Source: BS750m-G62 sp964577175
GTDB taxonomy: Bacteria > Planctomycetota > Phycisphaerae > FEN-1346
DNA: 25,723 bases
Assembly: GCA_964577175.1 (NCBI GenBank)
Contig: CAZNYC010000054.1
Coordinates: forward strand, 1-25,723
Direction of reading: 5' to 3'
A model generated the notes under the pieces. That model did no database searches. It saw only the letters and a list, made by a program, of their open reading frames with translations, and was not told the origin of the DNA. Position numbers and translations under genes: made by a program. The number at the start of each line of letters is the position of its first letter. The stretch's first letter is position 1. This document shows positions 7,964-15,125 of this stretch, one piece after another.

Positions 7964-8587
7964 TCACTTCGCCGCCAGAGGTTTGCGGAACCGCAGGAAG
8001 ACCTGGTGCGGCAGGTAGAGGAACTCGGCATCGAGTGCCAGCCCTGCCTTCGTCATCATGGCGATGAGATCGTCGCGGGGGATGCGGCAATCCTTGTCCC
8101 ACTTGACCTTGGCGTCGACCCGCCAGTCGATGAGGAACACGTACCCGCCCGGTTTCAGGGCCCGGACGACGTCGGCCGTCAGCCCCGCCCGGTGCTTCTC
8201 CGGCACGTGATGGTAGACGTTGACGACGAGGGCGGCATCGAGGAGGGCGTCGGGCAGGCCGGTGGACTCGGCCTCGCCCTTCACGACCTTCACGTTCGCA
8301 AGATTCGCGGCCTTCTCGACGCGCTGCTTCAGCCCGCGGATGGCCTTGTCGGAGATCTCCTCGGCGTAGACGGTGCCGCCGGCGCCCACGGCCTTCGCCA
8401 GGCGCGGGACGAAATACCCGTGCCCGCAGCCGACGTCGGCCACGACCGAGCCGTCGGAGAGGTTCAGGTCCGCCACGACGCGGTCGGGCTGCTGCCACTG
8501 GTCGCGTCCGGCGGCCGGGACGGTCGCCGCGGCCAGGACCACCATCACCAGCGACGCCGTGCGGAAGCCTCTCGGGACGGTGCGCAT
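7964..8587 (-). CDS. Class I SAM-dependent methyltransferase with N-terminal signal-like segment
   Basis: A 207-residue Rossmann-fold methyltransferase. Motif I reads VADVGCGHGYF (residues 48-58), followed by TVYAEEI (72-78) and the later VYHHVPEKHRAGL and ALKPGGYVFLIDW, all standard for the methyltransferase 11/25 groups. The first 27 residues (basic start, MVVLAAATVPAAG) read as a signal peptide, which is odd because SAM is cytosolic. It may be an uncleaved anchor or an exported enzyme or SAM-binding relic. The start is ATG 8587, with AAGGAGG 7 nt upstream. It is first in the run leading to the GH10, PL14-like and beta-helix genes; a MITE-like element lies 30 bp upstream. Target unknown; sugar O-methylation would fit the context but is inferred only. 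Confidence 0.85.
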   Translation of the reverse strand: MRTVPRGFRTASLVMVVLAAATVPAAGRDQWQQPDRVVADLNLSDGSVVADVGCGHGYFVPRLAKAVGAGGTVYAEEISDKAIRGLKQRVEKAANLANVKVVKGEAESTGLPDALLDAALVVNVYHHVPEKHRAGLTADVVRALKPGGYVFLIDWRVDAKVKWDKDCRIPRDDLIAMMTKAGLALDAEFLYLPHQVFLRFRKPLAAK

Positions 8588-8617
8588 GCGGTCCTCCTTC
8601 CTGGGGTGTGCTGCCCC

Positions 8618-8749
8618 TTTAACACTACAACGCTAACACGTGCGCGGCGGGTCTCCGCACCCGCCGCGCAGCCCTGGAAAGGCCGTTTCAAGCGCGGTGG
8701 GTACGGAGACCCACCGCGCAAATGGCCGACTTAGCGTTGTAGTGTTAAA
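8618..8749. repeat. MITE-like element, copy 2 (19-bp terminal inverted repeats)
   Basis: The termini are perfect 19-bp inverted repeats at 8618-8636 and 8731-8749 (core AACACTACAACGCTAA). Two intact 28-bp palindromes (8642-8669 and 8692-8719) face each other across a 22-bp centre. It is the reverse-oriented relative of 1641-1765 and shares the GCGCGCACG[A/T]G-TTAGCGTTG junction. It occupies the space between divergent genes (methyltransferase at 8587, flavoprotein at 8866) and so lies in both upstream regions. Confidence 0.88.
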
Positions 8750-8803
8750 TGCGTTCGGGCCGGGACGGGGACGCCAAAAGCCCGCTGCGATTCCGGCAAA
8801 CGT

Positions 8804-8833
8804 TTGACGCCGGCCCTGCTCCGGCGGTAGGCT
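8804..8833 (+). promoter_or_regulatory. Promoter of the flavoprotein gene
   Basis: TTGACG (8804-8809), an 18-bp spacer and TAGGCT (8828-8833). The -10 and its flank (CGGTAGGCTG) are identical to those of the promoter at 19401-19429. The start codon lies 32 nt downstream. Confidence 0.65.
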
Positions 8834-8865
8834 GGAGGCACGGACCCGCACACAAGGAGCCGACC

Positions 8866-9435
8866 ATGGCCGGTACGCATATCGTCGTTCTCGAAGGCAG
8901 CCCGCACCGCGAGGGCAACACCGCCGCCCTCGTGGGGCACCTGGCCGACGCCGCCCGCGCCGGCGGCGCCACCGTCGAGGTGTTCCACCTGCACGACATG
9001 GACATTTCTCCCTGCACCGGGTGCGAAGCATGCCACCGGCCGGAGGTCGAGAACTGTATCATCGAGGACGACATGGAGGCGGTCTACCTGAAACTCCGGG
9101 CCGCCGACGCCGTCGTCTTCGCCAGCCCCATCTACTTCTTCATGATGAGCGCGCAACTCAAGACGGCCCTGGACCGGTGCTATGCGCTCGTTTCGCCGGG
9201 CAGCCCCTCGGCCCTGGCGGACAAACGCGTGGGCCTCGTCTTTACGTACGGGGCGCCGGATTTCGTGCAGTCCGGGTGCGCGAACGCCGCCCAGACTTTT
9301 CGGGACGTCTGCACGTTCAACGAGATGGAGATCGTGGGCGTGGCGCACGGCAGCACGGGCCAGGGCGGCATCCGCGAGAACCGCGAGGCCATGGACGCCG
9401 CCGCCGACCTCGGGCGCAGCCTCGCCGCCGGGTAG
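8866..9435 (+). CDS. Flavodoxin-like iron-sulfur flavoprotein / NADPH-dependent FMN reductase family
   Basis: A 189-residue cytosolic FMN-binding protein. The phosphate loop is GSPHREGNTA (residues 11-20). A cysteine cluster SPCTGCEAC...C (Cys50, 53, 56, 64) followed by IIEDDM is the signature of iron-sulfur flavoproteins and their NAD(P)H oxidoreductase relatives, although not all members with this motif bind a cluster. ASPIYFFMMSAQLKTALDR (about 85-103) is the usual second FMN-contacting segment. The start is ATG 8866, with AAGGAG 6 nt upstream; the open frame extends to 8749 but has no ribosome site there. It has its own promoter (8804-8833). Likely an electron carrier or quinone/flavin reductase; the natural partner is unknown. 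Confidence 0.88.
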   Translation: MAGTHIVVLEGSPHREGNTAALVGHLADAARAGGATVEVFHLHDMDISPCTGCEACHRPEVENCIIEDDMEAVYLKLRAADAVVFASPIYFFMMSAQLKTALDRCYALVSPGSPSALADKRVGLVFTYGAPDFVQSGCANAAQTFRDVCTFNEMEIVGVAHGSTGQGGIRENREAMDAAADLGRSLAAG

Positions 9436-9454
9436 CATTCCGCGGGATCGTTTC

Positions 9455-9663
9455 TAACGCAGAGATCGCAGAGGGCGCAGAGAACAACGGAGAACAGCGG
9501 GAGGCGGAGTGCGCCGGAGGCGCGTGGCGAGAAACCACAGTTAGCCGCCCGGACTTGTCCGGCGCGTTTGTGCCGCAGCGCGCGGTCAGGCGCCTCCGGC
9601 GTACCCCGTTGCTCAGCCTTTGTCGTTTGCCGCTGTCTGTTTCTCTCTGCGATCTCTGCGTTA
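9455..9663. repeat. 'GCAGAG' inverted-repeat element
   Basis: A perfect 19-bp inverted repeat bounds it: TAACGCAGAGATCGCAGAG at 9455-9473 and its complement at 9645-9663. Inside is a second nested inverted repeat (GCGCCGGAGGCGC near 9510 against GCGCCTCCGGCG near 9590), so the element could fold into one long hairpin. The same AACGCAGAG(G/A) unit ends the thioredoxin gene (about 250-290) and appears near 1580. There is no credible coding sequence. It fills the space between the flavoprotein and esterase genes; the esterase ribosome site starts about 15 nt after its end. Confidence 0.85.
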
Positions 9664-9691
9664 CGAACCGAATGCCAAAGGAGTCATGCCC

Positions 9692-10861
9692 ATGCGTAAG
9701 GCCCTGATCGTCCTCCTGGTCGCCGCGATCGCAGCCGCGGCGGGCGCCCGGTCGAACCACCCGCACCAGACCGAGGGGGCCGCACGGGCCCAACTCGACC
9801 GATTCGCCGAGACGTTCGAGACCGCCGACCAGTGGCGGGCCCGCGCCCGGCGCAACCGCGAGGGCATCCTCCGCGGGGCGAACCTCGACCCCCTGCCCGC
9901 CAGGTGCCCGCTGAATCCCGTCATCCGCGGCAGGCAGGCGCGCAAGGGCTACACCGTCGAGAACGTCGCCATCGAAAGCCTGCCCGGCATCTACGTGACG
10001 GGCAACCTGTACCGGCCCGCGAAAGAGCAGAAATCGTACGCCGGCATCCTGTGCCCGCACGGCCATTCGAAGAAGGGCCGCCTGGCCGCCTACACCCAGA
10101 CCCGCTGCGCCACGCTCGCCCGCATGGGGGCCGTCGTCTTCGCGTGGGACATGGTCGGCTGGAACGAGTGCAACCAGATCAAACACACGGATCCCAACGT
10201 ATTGACCGTCCAGCACTACAACAGCATGCGGGCGCTGGACTTTCTGCTCTCGCTGGGCGGCATCGACCCGCAGCGCATCGGCTGCACGGGCGAATCGGGC
10301 GGCGGGACGCAGACGTTCCTCCTGACGGCCCTGGACGACCGCGTCAAGGTCAGCGTGCCCGTGGTGATGGTCAGCGCCCACTTCTTCGGCGGATGCCAGT
10401 GCGAGAGCGGGATGCCTATCCACTCCGGGCCCGGCCACGAGACGAACAACTGCGACATCGCCGCCATGGCCGCCCCGCGGCCCCTGCTCGTCGTCTCGTG
10501 CGGCGGCGACTGGACGAAGAACGTGCCGGGCGTCGAGTTCCCGTACATCTGGCGGGTCTACCGGCTTCTGGGCGCCCAGAAGAACGTGCACAATGCCCAC
10601 ATCCTGTACGAGGGGCACGGGTACGAGTATTCGAAGCGCCTGCCCATGTACAAATGGATGGCCCGGCACCTGAAACTCGATCTGGAGGCCGTCGCCCTGC
10701 CCGGCGGCGGGGTGGACGAGGCCGACACGGTCGTCGAGAACGAGGCGTCGCTGCACGTCTGGACGAAGGATCATCCCCGGCCGGAGGACGCCCCCGTCGG
10801 GACGGAAGCCGTACAGAAAGTGCTGGAGGCGCAGAAGGCGAAGGCGAAGAAGGGCAAGTAA
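9692..10861 (+). CDS. Exported acetylxylan-esterase-like alpha/beta hydrolase
   Basis: A 389-residue protein with a signal peptide (residues 1-20) and an alpha/beta-hydrolase fold. The nucleophile elbow is GESGGG (Ser202); probable acid and base partners are Asp273 in GGDWTK and His309 in YEGHGY. AYAGIL-CPHGHSKKGR (about 116-130) forms the oxyanion region. The family is the planctomycete/verrucomicrobial 'acetylxylan esterase' group, near dienelactone hydrolases. It would remove acyl groups from plant-type polysaccharides, which fits the nearby GH10 gene, though it is on the other strand. The start was set at ATG 9692 because AGGAG is 8 nt upstream; ATG 9686, two codons earlier, is only 2 nt from it. 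The C-terminus is Lys/Ala-rich. Confidence 0.85.
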   Translation: MRKALIVLLVAAIAAAAGARSNHPHQTEGAARAQLDRFAETFETADQWRARARRNREGILRGANLDPLPARCPLNPVIRGRQARKGYTVENVAIESLPGIYVTGNLYRPAKEQKSYAGILCPHGHSKKGRLAAYTQTRCATLARMGAVVFAWDMVGWNECNQIKHTDPNVLTVQHYNSMRALDFLLSLGGIDPQRIGCTGESGGGTQTFLLTALDDRVKVSVPVVMVSAHFFGGCQCESGMPIHSGPGHETNNCDIAAMAAPRPLLVVSCGGDWTKNVPGVEFPYIWRVYRLLGAQKNVHNAHILYEGHGYEYSKRLPMYKWMARHLKLDLEAVALPGGGVDEADTVVENEASLHVWTKDHPRPEDAPVGTEAVQKVLEAQKAKAKKGK

Positions 10862-10921
10862 GCCGCGAGCCGCGAGCCACGGGCTACAAGCCACAAGCCG
10901 TAGGCCGCGGCGTGCCGCGGC
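10862..10921. repeat. 'AGCCGCGAGCC' repeat plus GCCGCGGC palindrome
   Basis: Positions 10862-10900 are a run of 7-mer-like units (GCCGCGA, GCCACGG, GCTACAA, GCCACAA), related to 13956-14030 and 19171-19240. Positions 10901-10921 are the GCCGCGGC-GT-GCCGCGGC palindrome also seen at 1-20 and 45-65. The convergent genes on both sides end within 10 bp of it. Confidence 0.75.
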
Positions 10922-10928
10922 ACGTGGC

Positions 10929-11906
10929 TCACCGCAGCGGCATCTCGCGTTCCAGGTAATACCCCTCGTCGGGCGTCGGACCGCGGTGCGGTTCCATGCC
11001 CTCCAGCGCCATCGGCACGAAGATGGACGCCAGCGTGGCCAGCATCAGCAGGGCGATGACGCCCGTCACGGCGCTCCACCGCATGGCCCGTTTGAATGCG
11101 TGCCGGCCGGTCCCTTTGAACCCTCTCCACGCCTTCGCGAAGACCCACACCGAGGCCGGCAGCACGAGCGGGGAGGTCAGCGTCATGGAAAGAAACAGGA
11201 TGACCATGAGCCGTTTGCCCCAGTGGAGGAGGTGCTCGGCGGGATCGTGCTCGGGCGCCGCCTCCCGGCCTCCGAATGCCGCACCTTCCTGCGGCGTGGG
11301 GTCGGCCCCCGGCGCTGTCCCGCGCTCGGCGGGTTTGGGGGGCGGAGGCTCTTGCTGTTCCCGCTCGGCCAGGATCTGCCTGGCCTCCTCCAAGCGTCCA
11401 TGCGGGACCATGACCCGCATCCCGCCGGGGCTGATCGCGTACTGCAGATGCCAGTACCATCCGGCAGTCGCGCGGTCCGGCACCCATGCGGGGATGCCGG
11501 CGCTACGCAGGGCGACGGCCGTCAGTTCCGCCTCCTCCAGGTTCCGGGCCCGGGCTGCGACCGCCAGGCCGCCGTCCTGGTAGGCCTCCGGGTCAGTGGG
11601 CAGGCCGAGTTCCCGGGCCCGACGTTCGAGCCGCAGGCCATACGCGTCGCTTCGGGCCCAACGGACGAACCGCCGAATGCCCGAAACGCCAAGGCCCACC
11701 CCTCCGACGGCCAGCACCGCGCCCGCCGCCCCGAAGGCGATGCGCGACCACGCGGGGCCGGGTGCGCCGAGGGCTTCCGCGACGAGCCACACCCCCGCCG
11801 CCGCGCACCCCGCCATCGCCACGATATGTCCCAGGAGGGAGGCCAGGGCGACGGCCAGGCTGCGCGGCTCGGCGTCGATGCCCCGCCGGTCGTCGTCCTC
11901 GGTCAT
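10929..11906 (-). CDS. Membrane protein with a DUF2007-like segment
   Basis: A 325-residue protein of unknown function. Two hydrophobic helices near the N-terminus (about 19-44 and 56-77) and two near the C-terminus (about 233-257 and 279-303) flank a soluble centre. That centre contains LEEAELTAVALRSAGIPAWV (about 123-142) and RVMVPHGRLEEARQILAE (about 166-183), the pattern of DUF2007 ('putative signal transducing') domains, which is repeated in many planctomycetes. A Pro/Glu-rich linker follows (about 185-225). The ATG at 11906 has only a weak GGGA upstream, so the start is less certain than most here. Its stop is 7 bp from the repeat at 10901-10921. Confidence 0.7.
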   Translation of the reverse strand: MTEDDDRRGIDAEPRSLAVALASLLGHIVAMAGCAAAGVWLVAEALGAPGPAWSRIAFGAAGAVLAVGGVGLGVSGIRRFVRWARSDAYGLRLERRARELGLPTDPEAYQDGGLAVAARARNLEEAELTAVALRSAGIPAWVPDRATAGWYWHLQYAISPGGMRVMVPHGRLEEARQILAEREQQEPPPPKPAERGTAPGADPTPQEGAAFGGREAAPEHDPAEHLLHWGKRLMVILFLSMTLTSPLVLPASVWVFAKAWRGFKGTGRHAFKRAMRWSAVTGVIALLMLATLASIFVPMALEGMEPHRGPTPDEGYYLEREMPLR

Positions 11907-11995
11907 GACGGTTATCCCGTGCAGTGCGGCTTCTTTTCTACGCGCTTTACGTGCGGAGGGAAAGGCCTATTCGCGCGGGGGGAGGTTGCGCCGCC

Positions 11996-12093
11996 GTTCG
12001 AGCCGGCGGCGGAAGCCGCCGGTCATCTCCATCCGCCGTGGCACGTGCCATGGCGGAACGGGATGTCCCGCCGCCTCCGCGGCGGCCTCGAAC
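11996..12093. repeat. Dispersed palindromic repeat, copy 1
   Basis: Ends GTTCGAG (11996-12002) and CTCGAAC (12087-12093) are inverted repeats. The middle is an imperfect 26-bp palindrome centred at TGGCACGTGCCA. Positions 11997-12052 align without gaps to 19279-19334, with 45 of 56 bases identical by hand count. It ends 8 bp from the stop of the small lipoprotein gene. Confidence 0.65.
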
Positions 12094-12101
12094 GACGCGG
12101 C

Positions 12102-12632
12102 CTACGGCGCCAGGCGGAGCGATTCGGCGGCCGCCATCAGACGCTGGACCTCCCGCTGCTCCGTCCCCCACGCCATCACGTGGACCACGAGGCCCTGGGC
12201 CTCCGGCTGCCAGCATCGCGGCCAGGCGAACAGGCCCCGCACCTGCGCCTCCGCGTGGTACATCTGCCGGCCGCGATCGTCTCGCCACGCGTCCCCCAGC
12301 CAGGTGACGTCGCGGCCGGCGATGCGGCCGGGTTCGGCGAGGGTCTTGGCGCGCGGCTCCCGGGGCCGGCGGCCGACGTAGATAGCCAGCGTGGCCGAGT
12401 CGGCCGGCGCCTCCTCCGGCGGCCGGCGAAACAGGTGAACCGTGAACCCCTCGCCGGCCCGAAGGCCCTTCTCATACGCGTCCGGCACATGGATCGCCAA
12501 GGCGGGCACGCCCGACCGCCACGGCGGCAGCGTGTGCCGCCGGCCCGGCCATTCCTCGGCCTCGCCCCCGGACCGCGCGGCGCTGCTGCAGCCGGCGACC
12601 AGGCAGGCGGCGGCCAGGATGAGCGCCTCCAT
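12102..12632 (-). CDS. Small lipoprotein of unknown function
   Basis: A 176-residue protein with a canonical lipobox, LVAGC (Cys15), so it should be lipid-anchored. The mature part has no motif I recognise; it is Trp/Arg-rich and contains the beta-like runs ATLAIYVGRRP and GLVVHVMAWGTEQREVQRLM near the C-terminus. The start is ATG 12632, with GGGA 1-4 nt upstream inside the dispersed palindrome at 12637-12664, so the repeat may shape its ribosome site. It lies 110 bp after the HEAT protein gene, in the same direction. Confidence 0.7.
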   Translation of the reverse strand: MEALILAAACLVAGCSSAARSGGEAEEWPGRRHTLPPWRSGVPALAIHVPDAYEKGLRAGEGFTVHLFRRPPEEAPADSATLAIYVGRRPREPRAKTLAEPGRIAGRDVTWLGDAWRDDRGRQMYHAEAQVRGLFAWPRCWQPEAQGLVVHVMAWGTEQREVQRLMAAAESLRLAP

Positions 12633-12636
12633 TCCC

Positions 12637-12702
12637 GCGCGGCGGGTCTCCGTACCCGCCGCGCAGATCGCATCGCGCGGTGGGTACGGAGACCCACCGC
12701 GC
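12637..12702. repeat. Head-to-head pair of 28-bp palindromes
   Basis: Copies at 12637-12664 and 12675-12702, in opposite orientation with a 10-bp spacer; both have perfect 11-bp stems. This is the same pairing as inside the MITE-like elements but without their terminal repeats, so it may be a stripped-down or ancestral unit. It ends 4 bp before the lipoprotein start codon. Confidence 0.88.
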
Positions 12703-12742
12703 TTATGCCGTGTGCCCTCAGGCCGTGCCAGGCGTCGCCGCC

Positions 12743-13873
12743 TCATTCGTTCGTCCCGGCGCCGGCCCGGGATTGGCGGTACCACCGGCGCCAGGCGGCC
12801 TGGTCGAACTCGAAGTCCCGGCCGGTGATCTTCTCGAGGGCCTTCCGGACCTCCGGCTGGCGCATCGTCACGAAGACCGTCCGGCGGACCGTGACCACCA
12901 CGTTGTCGACGTCGATCATCGCCCCGGACGGAATCGCGCCGACGGTCGGGTTCCACCCGACGGCCCCGTTGGCGACGACGGGTTCGACGTCGGCGATGTA
13001 GGTGTGGATCTTGCCGGAGAAGAAATACGCCCCCGCCCCGCCGCCGCGGACCGCCGACCGCGGGGCCTTGAAGGTCTTGACGCGCGGCTCGCGTGTCGTC
13101 AGGCGCGAGATGAGTTTCGCAACGGCCGGCTCCGCCCGCAGCACGCCGAGGGCGTGGGCGGCCCGCTGGAGGGGTTCCTCCGAGCCGTCCAGCGCGTTCA
13201 GCAGCGGTTGGAGGGCGTAATCGTCCGACCGCCTCTCCAGCGCCGCCACCGCCGCATCGTACACCGCCCGCGAGGGGTCCTTCAGGAGGACCCGGACGAG
13301 CCGCCGGGCGGCCTCACGACCGGGCAGTTGACCCAGCACCTCGCACATCAGCACGCGGGTCTTCTCGTTGCCGGAGGAGAGAATCTCGTGGACGGGCGCT
13401 GCGGCCGCCGCGTCGCGCACCAGGAGGACGGCGTCGCGCCCCTTCCGCCACTCGGCGGGGTCGATGGCGTTCAGGTGGTCGAGATAGATGGATCGGATGC
13501 GGCGGGCGAGTGCGATGCGCCGCTCGCTCGCCGTCGGGTCGGGCGCGGCGGTTTCGCCTCCGCCCGCGAGCACCAGCCCCGGCGACTCCGCCGCCTTGAC
13601 CCATTCCTCACCCCGGCGGACGTGGCCGAGGGCGGCCCGGGCGTCGGCGTGGTCCGCGTCGCGGAGCAGCGTCTCCTTCCAGTGCCGCTCGGCCTTCTCC
13701 TCAAGGCCCACATCCCGGCACCAGCGGGCGAGCGCCGCGTGGGCCTCGGCCGTGTCGTCCATCGTCAGCAGACGGTCCGTGTACTCGCGGTCGAGTTGGG
13801 GCGACCAGTCCAGCGCCCCGGCGGGCGCGGCGACGGCCGCGGCAACGAATACGGCGAGCGTCGTGCGGAACAT
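12743..13873 (-). CDS. Exported HEAT-repeat protein
   Basis: A 376-residue protein with a signal peptide (residues 1-20, ending AGA-LDW). A TPR-like stretch (about 40-85, EAHAALARWCRDVGLEEKAE) is followed by HEAT/armadillo helices (about 150-255), for example VLMCEVLGQLPGREAARRLV and AVYDAAVAALERR. The C-terminal third is beta-rich (VDVDNVVVTVRR-like) and ends in ITGRDFEFDQAAWRRWYRQ. The start is ATG 13873, with AAGGAGG 7 nt upstream. Such proteins are usually scaffolds; the partner is unknown. The TG...AWRxW ending also occurs in the large HEAT protein at 19473-21929. Confidence 0.8.
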   Translation of the reverse strand: MFRTTLAVFVAAAVAAPAGALDWSPQLDREYTDRLLTMDDTAEAHAALARWCRDVGLEEKAERHWKETLLRDADHADARAALGHVRRGEEWVKAAESPGLVLAGGGETAAPDPTASERRIALARRIRSIYLDHLNAIDPAEWRKGRDAVLLVRDAAAAAPVHEILSSGNEKTRVLMCEVLGQLPGREAARRLVRVLLKDPSRAVYDAAVAALERRSDDYALQPLLNALDGSEEPLQRAAHALGVLRAEPAVAKLISRLTTREPRVKTFKAPRSAVRGGGAGAYFFSGKIHTYIADVEPVVANGAVGWNPTVGAIPSGAMIDVDNVVVTVRRTVFVTMRQPEVRKALEKITGRDFEFDQAAWRRWYRQSRAGAGTNE

Positions 13874-13913
13874 CCCGGCCTCCTTGCCCCGAGGGCATTT
13901 CGGCTTCACCCTT

Positions 13914-13919
13914 ATTATA
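13914..13919 (-). promoter_or_regulatory. Probable -10 box for the HEAT gene
   Basis: A perfect TATAAT on the minus strand, 40 bp upstream of ATG 13873, in otherwise GC-rich DNA. No -35 at 16-18 bp is convincing; the nearest TTGCCT is 23 bp away. Treat as a partial promoter call. Confidence 0.4.
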
Positions 13920-13955
13920 CGGCCGGCGGGGCGGAGGAGTGGAGGCAAAACAGGC

Positions 13956-14030
13956 TGCGAGCCGCGAGCCACGGCACCGGCAACCAGGCCGCTTTGCCGT
14001 TGTCTTTGGCTCGTGGCTCGTGGCTCAGGG
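13956..14030. repeat. 'AGCCGCGAGCC' repeat forming a long hairpin
   Basis: GAGCCGCGAGCCAC (13959-13972) is matched, with one mismatch, by GTGGCTCGTGGCTC (14013-14026). The centre is AT-poor. It lies just past the stop of malate dehydrogenase (14034), where on the minus strand the hairpin is followed by TGTTTTG, so it may act as its terminator. Confidence 0.75.
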
Positions 14031-14033
14031 CTT

Positions 14034-14972
14034 TCAGTATCCCATCTCTTCAAGTTTGGCCACCAGGCCGCGCACGTGGTCGGCGCTTGAGTCGAACGCC
14101 TCGCGTTCGGCGTCCGTGAGGTCGAACTCCAGGACCTCCGTCACGCCGCCCGCCCCGAGACGGGCCGGCACGCCCACGAAGTACCCGCCCACGCCGTACT
14201 CGGCGTCGCAGTACGCGGCGCAGGGGAGGATGCGGCCTTCGTCGCGGAGGATGGCCTGGGCCATGTCGGCGGCGGCGGCGGCCGGCGCGTAGAACGCGCT
14301 GCCGGTCTTCAGGAGCGCGACGATCTCGGCCCCCGCGCCGCGGGTCCGCGACACGATCGCCTCCACCTGCGCCTCCGAGAGCCGCTTCGCCACCGGCACC
14401 CCGCCGATGCTCGAGTGCCGCACGAGCGGCACCATCGAGTCGCCGTGCCCGCCCAGGACGTACGCCTGGATGTCCTTCGGGCTGGCGCCGGCTTCCATGG
14501 CGAGGAACGCCCGCATGCGGGCGGAGTCGAGGACGCCGGCCATGCCGACGACCCGCGCCGGCGGCAGGCCGCTCGCCCGGTGCGCCAAGGCCGTCATTGC
14601 ATCTACCGGGTTCGATACGATGACGAGGGCGATCTCCGGGCTCCGCGCCACCAGTTCCTTCACGACGCCCGAGACGATCTCGGCGTTCCTGGCGAGCAGG
14701 TCGTCGCGGCTCATGCCGGGTTTGCGCGCCAGGCCCGCCGTCACGATGGCCAGGTCGCTCCCCTCCGTGGGGCCGTAGTCCGTCGTGCCGGCGATCGTGT
14801 GGCTCGCGGCGAGGATGGGCGCGGCTTCGGTGAGGTCGAGGGCCTTGCCCTCGGCCAGGCCTTCGACGACGTCGACGAGCACGACGTCGCCCAGGTCGCG
14901 CTGGGCGGCGAAGAGGGCGGCCGTGGCGCCGACGTTGCCGGCGCCGACGACGGTGATCTTGGGATGGGTCAT
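14034..14972 (-). CDS. mdh: Malate dehydrogenase
   Basis: A 312-residue NAD-dependent enzyme that interconverts malate and oxaloacetate in the TCA cycle, in the cytosol. The Rossmann motif is GAGNVG (residues 10-15), and Asp34 in VLVD fits NAD preference. Substrate residues are visible: Arg83 in LARKPGMSR, Arg89, the loop VSNPVD (119-124), LDSARMR (148-154) and the catalytic His176 in GGHGDSMVP. The RKPGMSR motif favours malate over lactate dehydrogenase. Length is normal for the lactate-dehydrogenase-like MDH group. The start is ATG 14972, with GAGAGGA about 8 nt upstream; a promoter lies at 15054-15081 and a decayed palindrome at 15004-15031 falls in the 5' leader. Confidence 0.95.
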   Translation of the reverse strand: MTHPKITVVGAGNVGATAALFAAQRDLGDVVLVDVVEGLAEGKALDLTEAAPILAASHTIAGTTDYGPTEGSDLAIVTAGLARKPGMSRDDLLARNAEIVSGVVKELVARSPEIALVIVSNPVDAMTALAHRASGLPPARVVGMAGVLDSARMRAFLAMEAGASPKDIQAYVLGGHGDSMVPLVRHSSIGGVPVAKRLSEAQVEAIVSRTRGAGAEIVALLKTGSAFYAPAAAAADMAQAILRDEGRILPCAAYCDAEYGVGGYFVGVPARLGAGGVTEVLEFDLTDAEREAFDSSADHVRGLVAKLEEMGY

Positions 14973-15003
14973 GGCAGGGTCCTCTCGTGGGGCTGGCGCG
15001 TGG

Positions 15004-15031
15004 GCGCGGCGGCTCTCCACACCCGCTGCGC
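15004..15031. repeat. 28-bp dispersed palindrome (decayed copy)
   Basis: Same length and plan as the other copies (GCGCGGCGG...CCCGCTGCGC) but with three or more mismatches in the stem. It lies in the mdh leader, between promoter and start codon. Confidence 0.6.
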
Positions 15032-15053
15032 ACGGCGTCTCCGGAAGGCCCGG

Positions 15054-15081
15054 ATTATAGGGGATGCCCGCCGGGGGTCAA
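15054..15081 (-). promoter_or_regulatory. mdh promoter
   Basis: On the minus strand, TTGACC (15081-15076), a 16-bp spacer and a perfect TATAAT (15059-15054). The leader would be about 75 nt long and contain the palindrome at 15004-15031. Confidence 0.75.
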
Positions 15082-15125
15082 GCGCGCCGCCCGACGAATG
15101 CAGGCAAAGGCGAGCCGTCGACGAT

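Noticed and set aside
11907..11960. Promoter for the DUF2007-like gene (TAGAAA with TTTCCC)
   Set aside because: Both boxes are poor matches; not distinguishable from chance.
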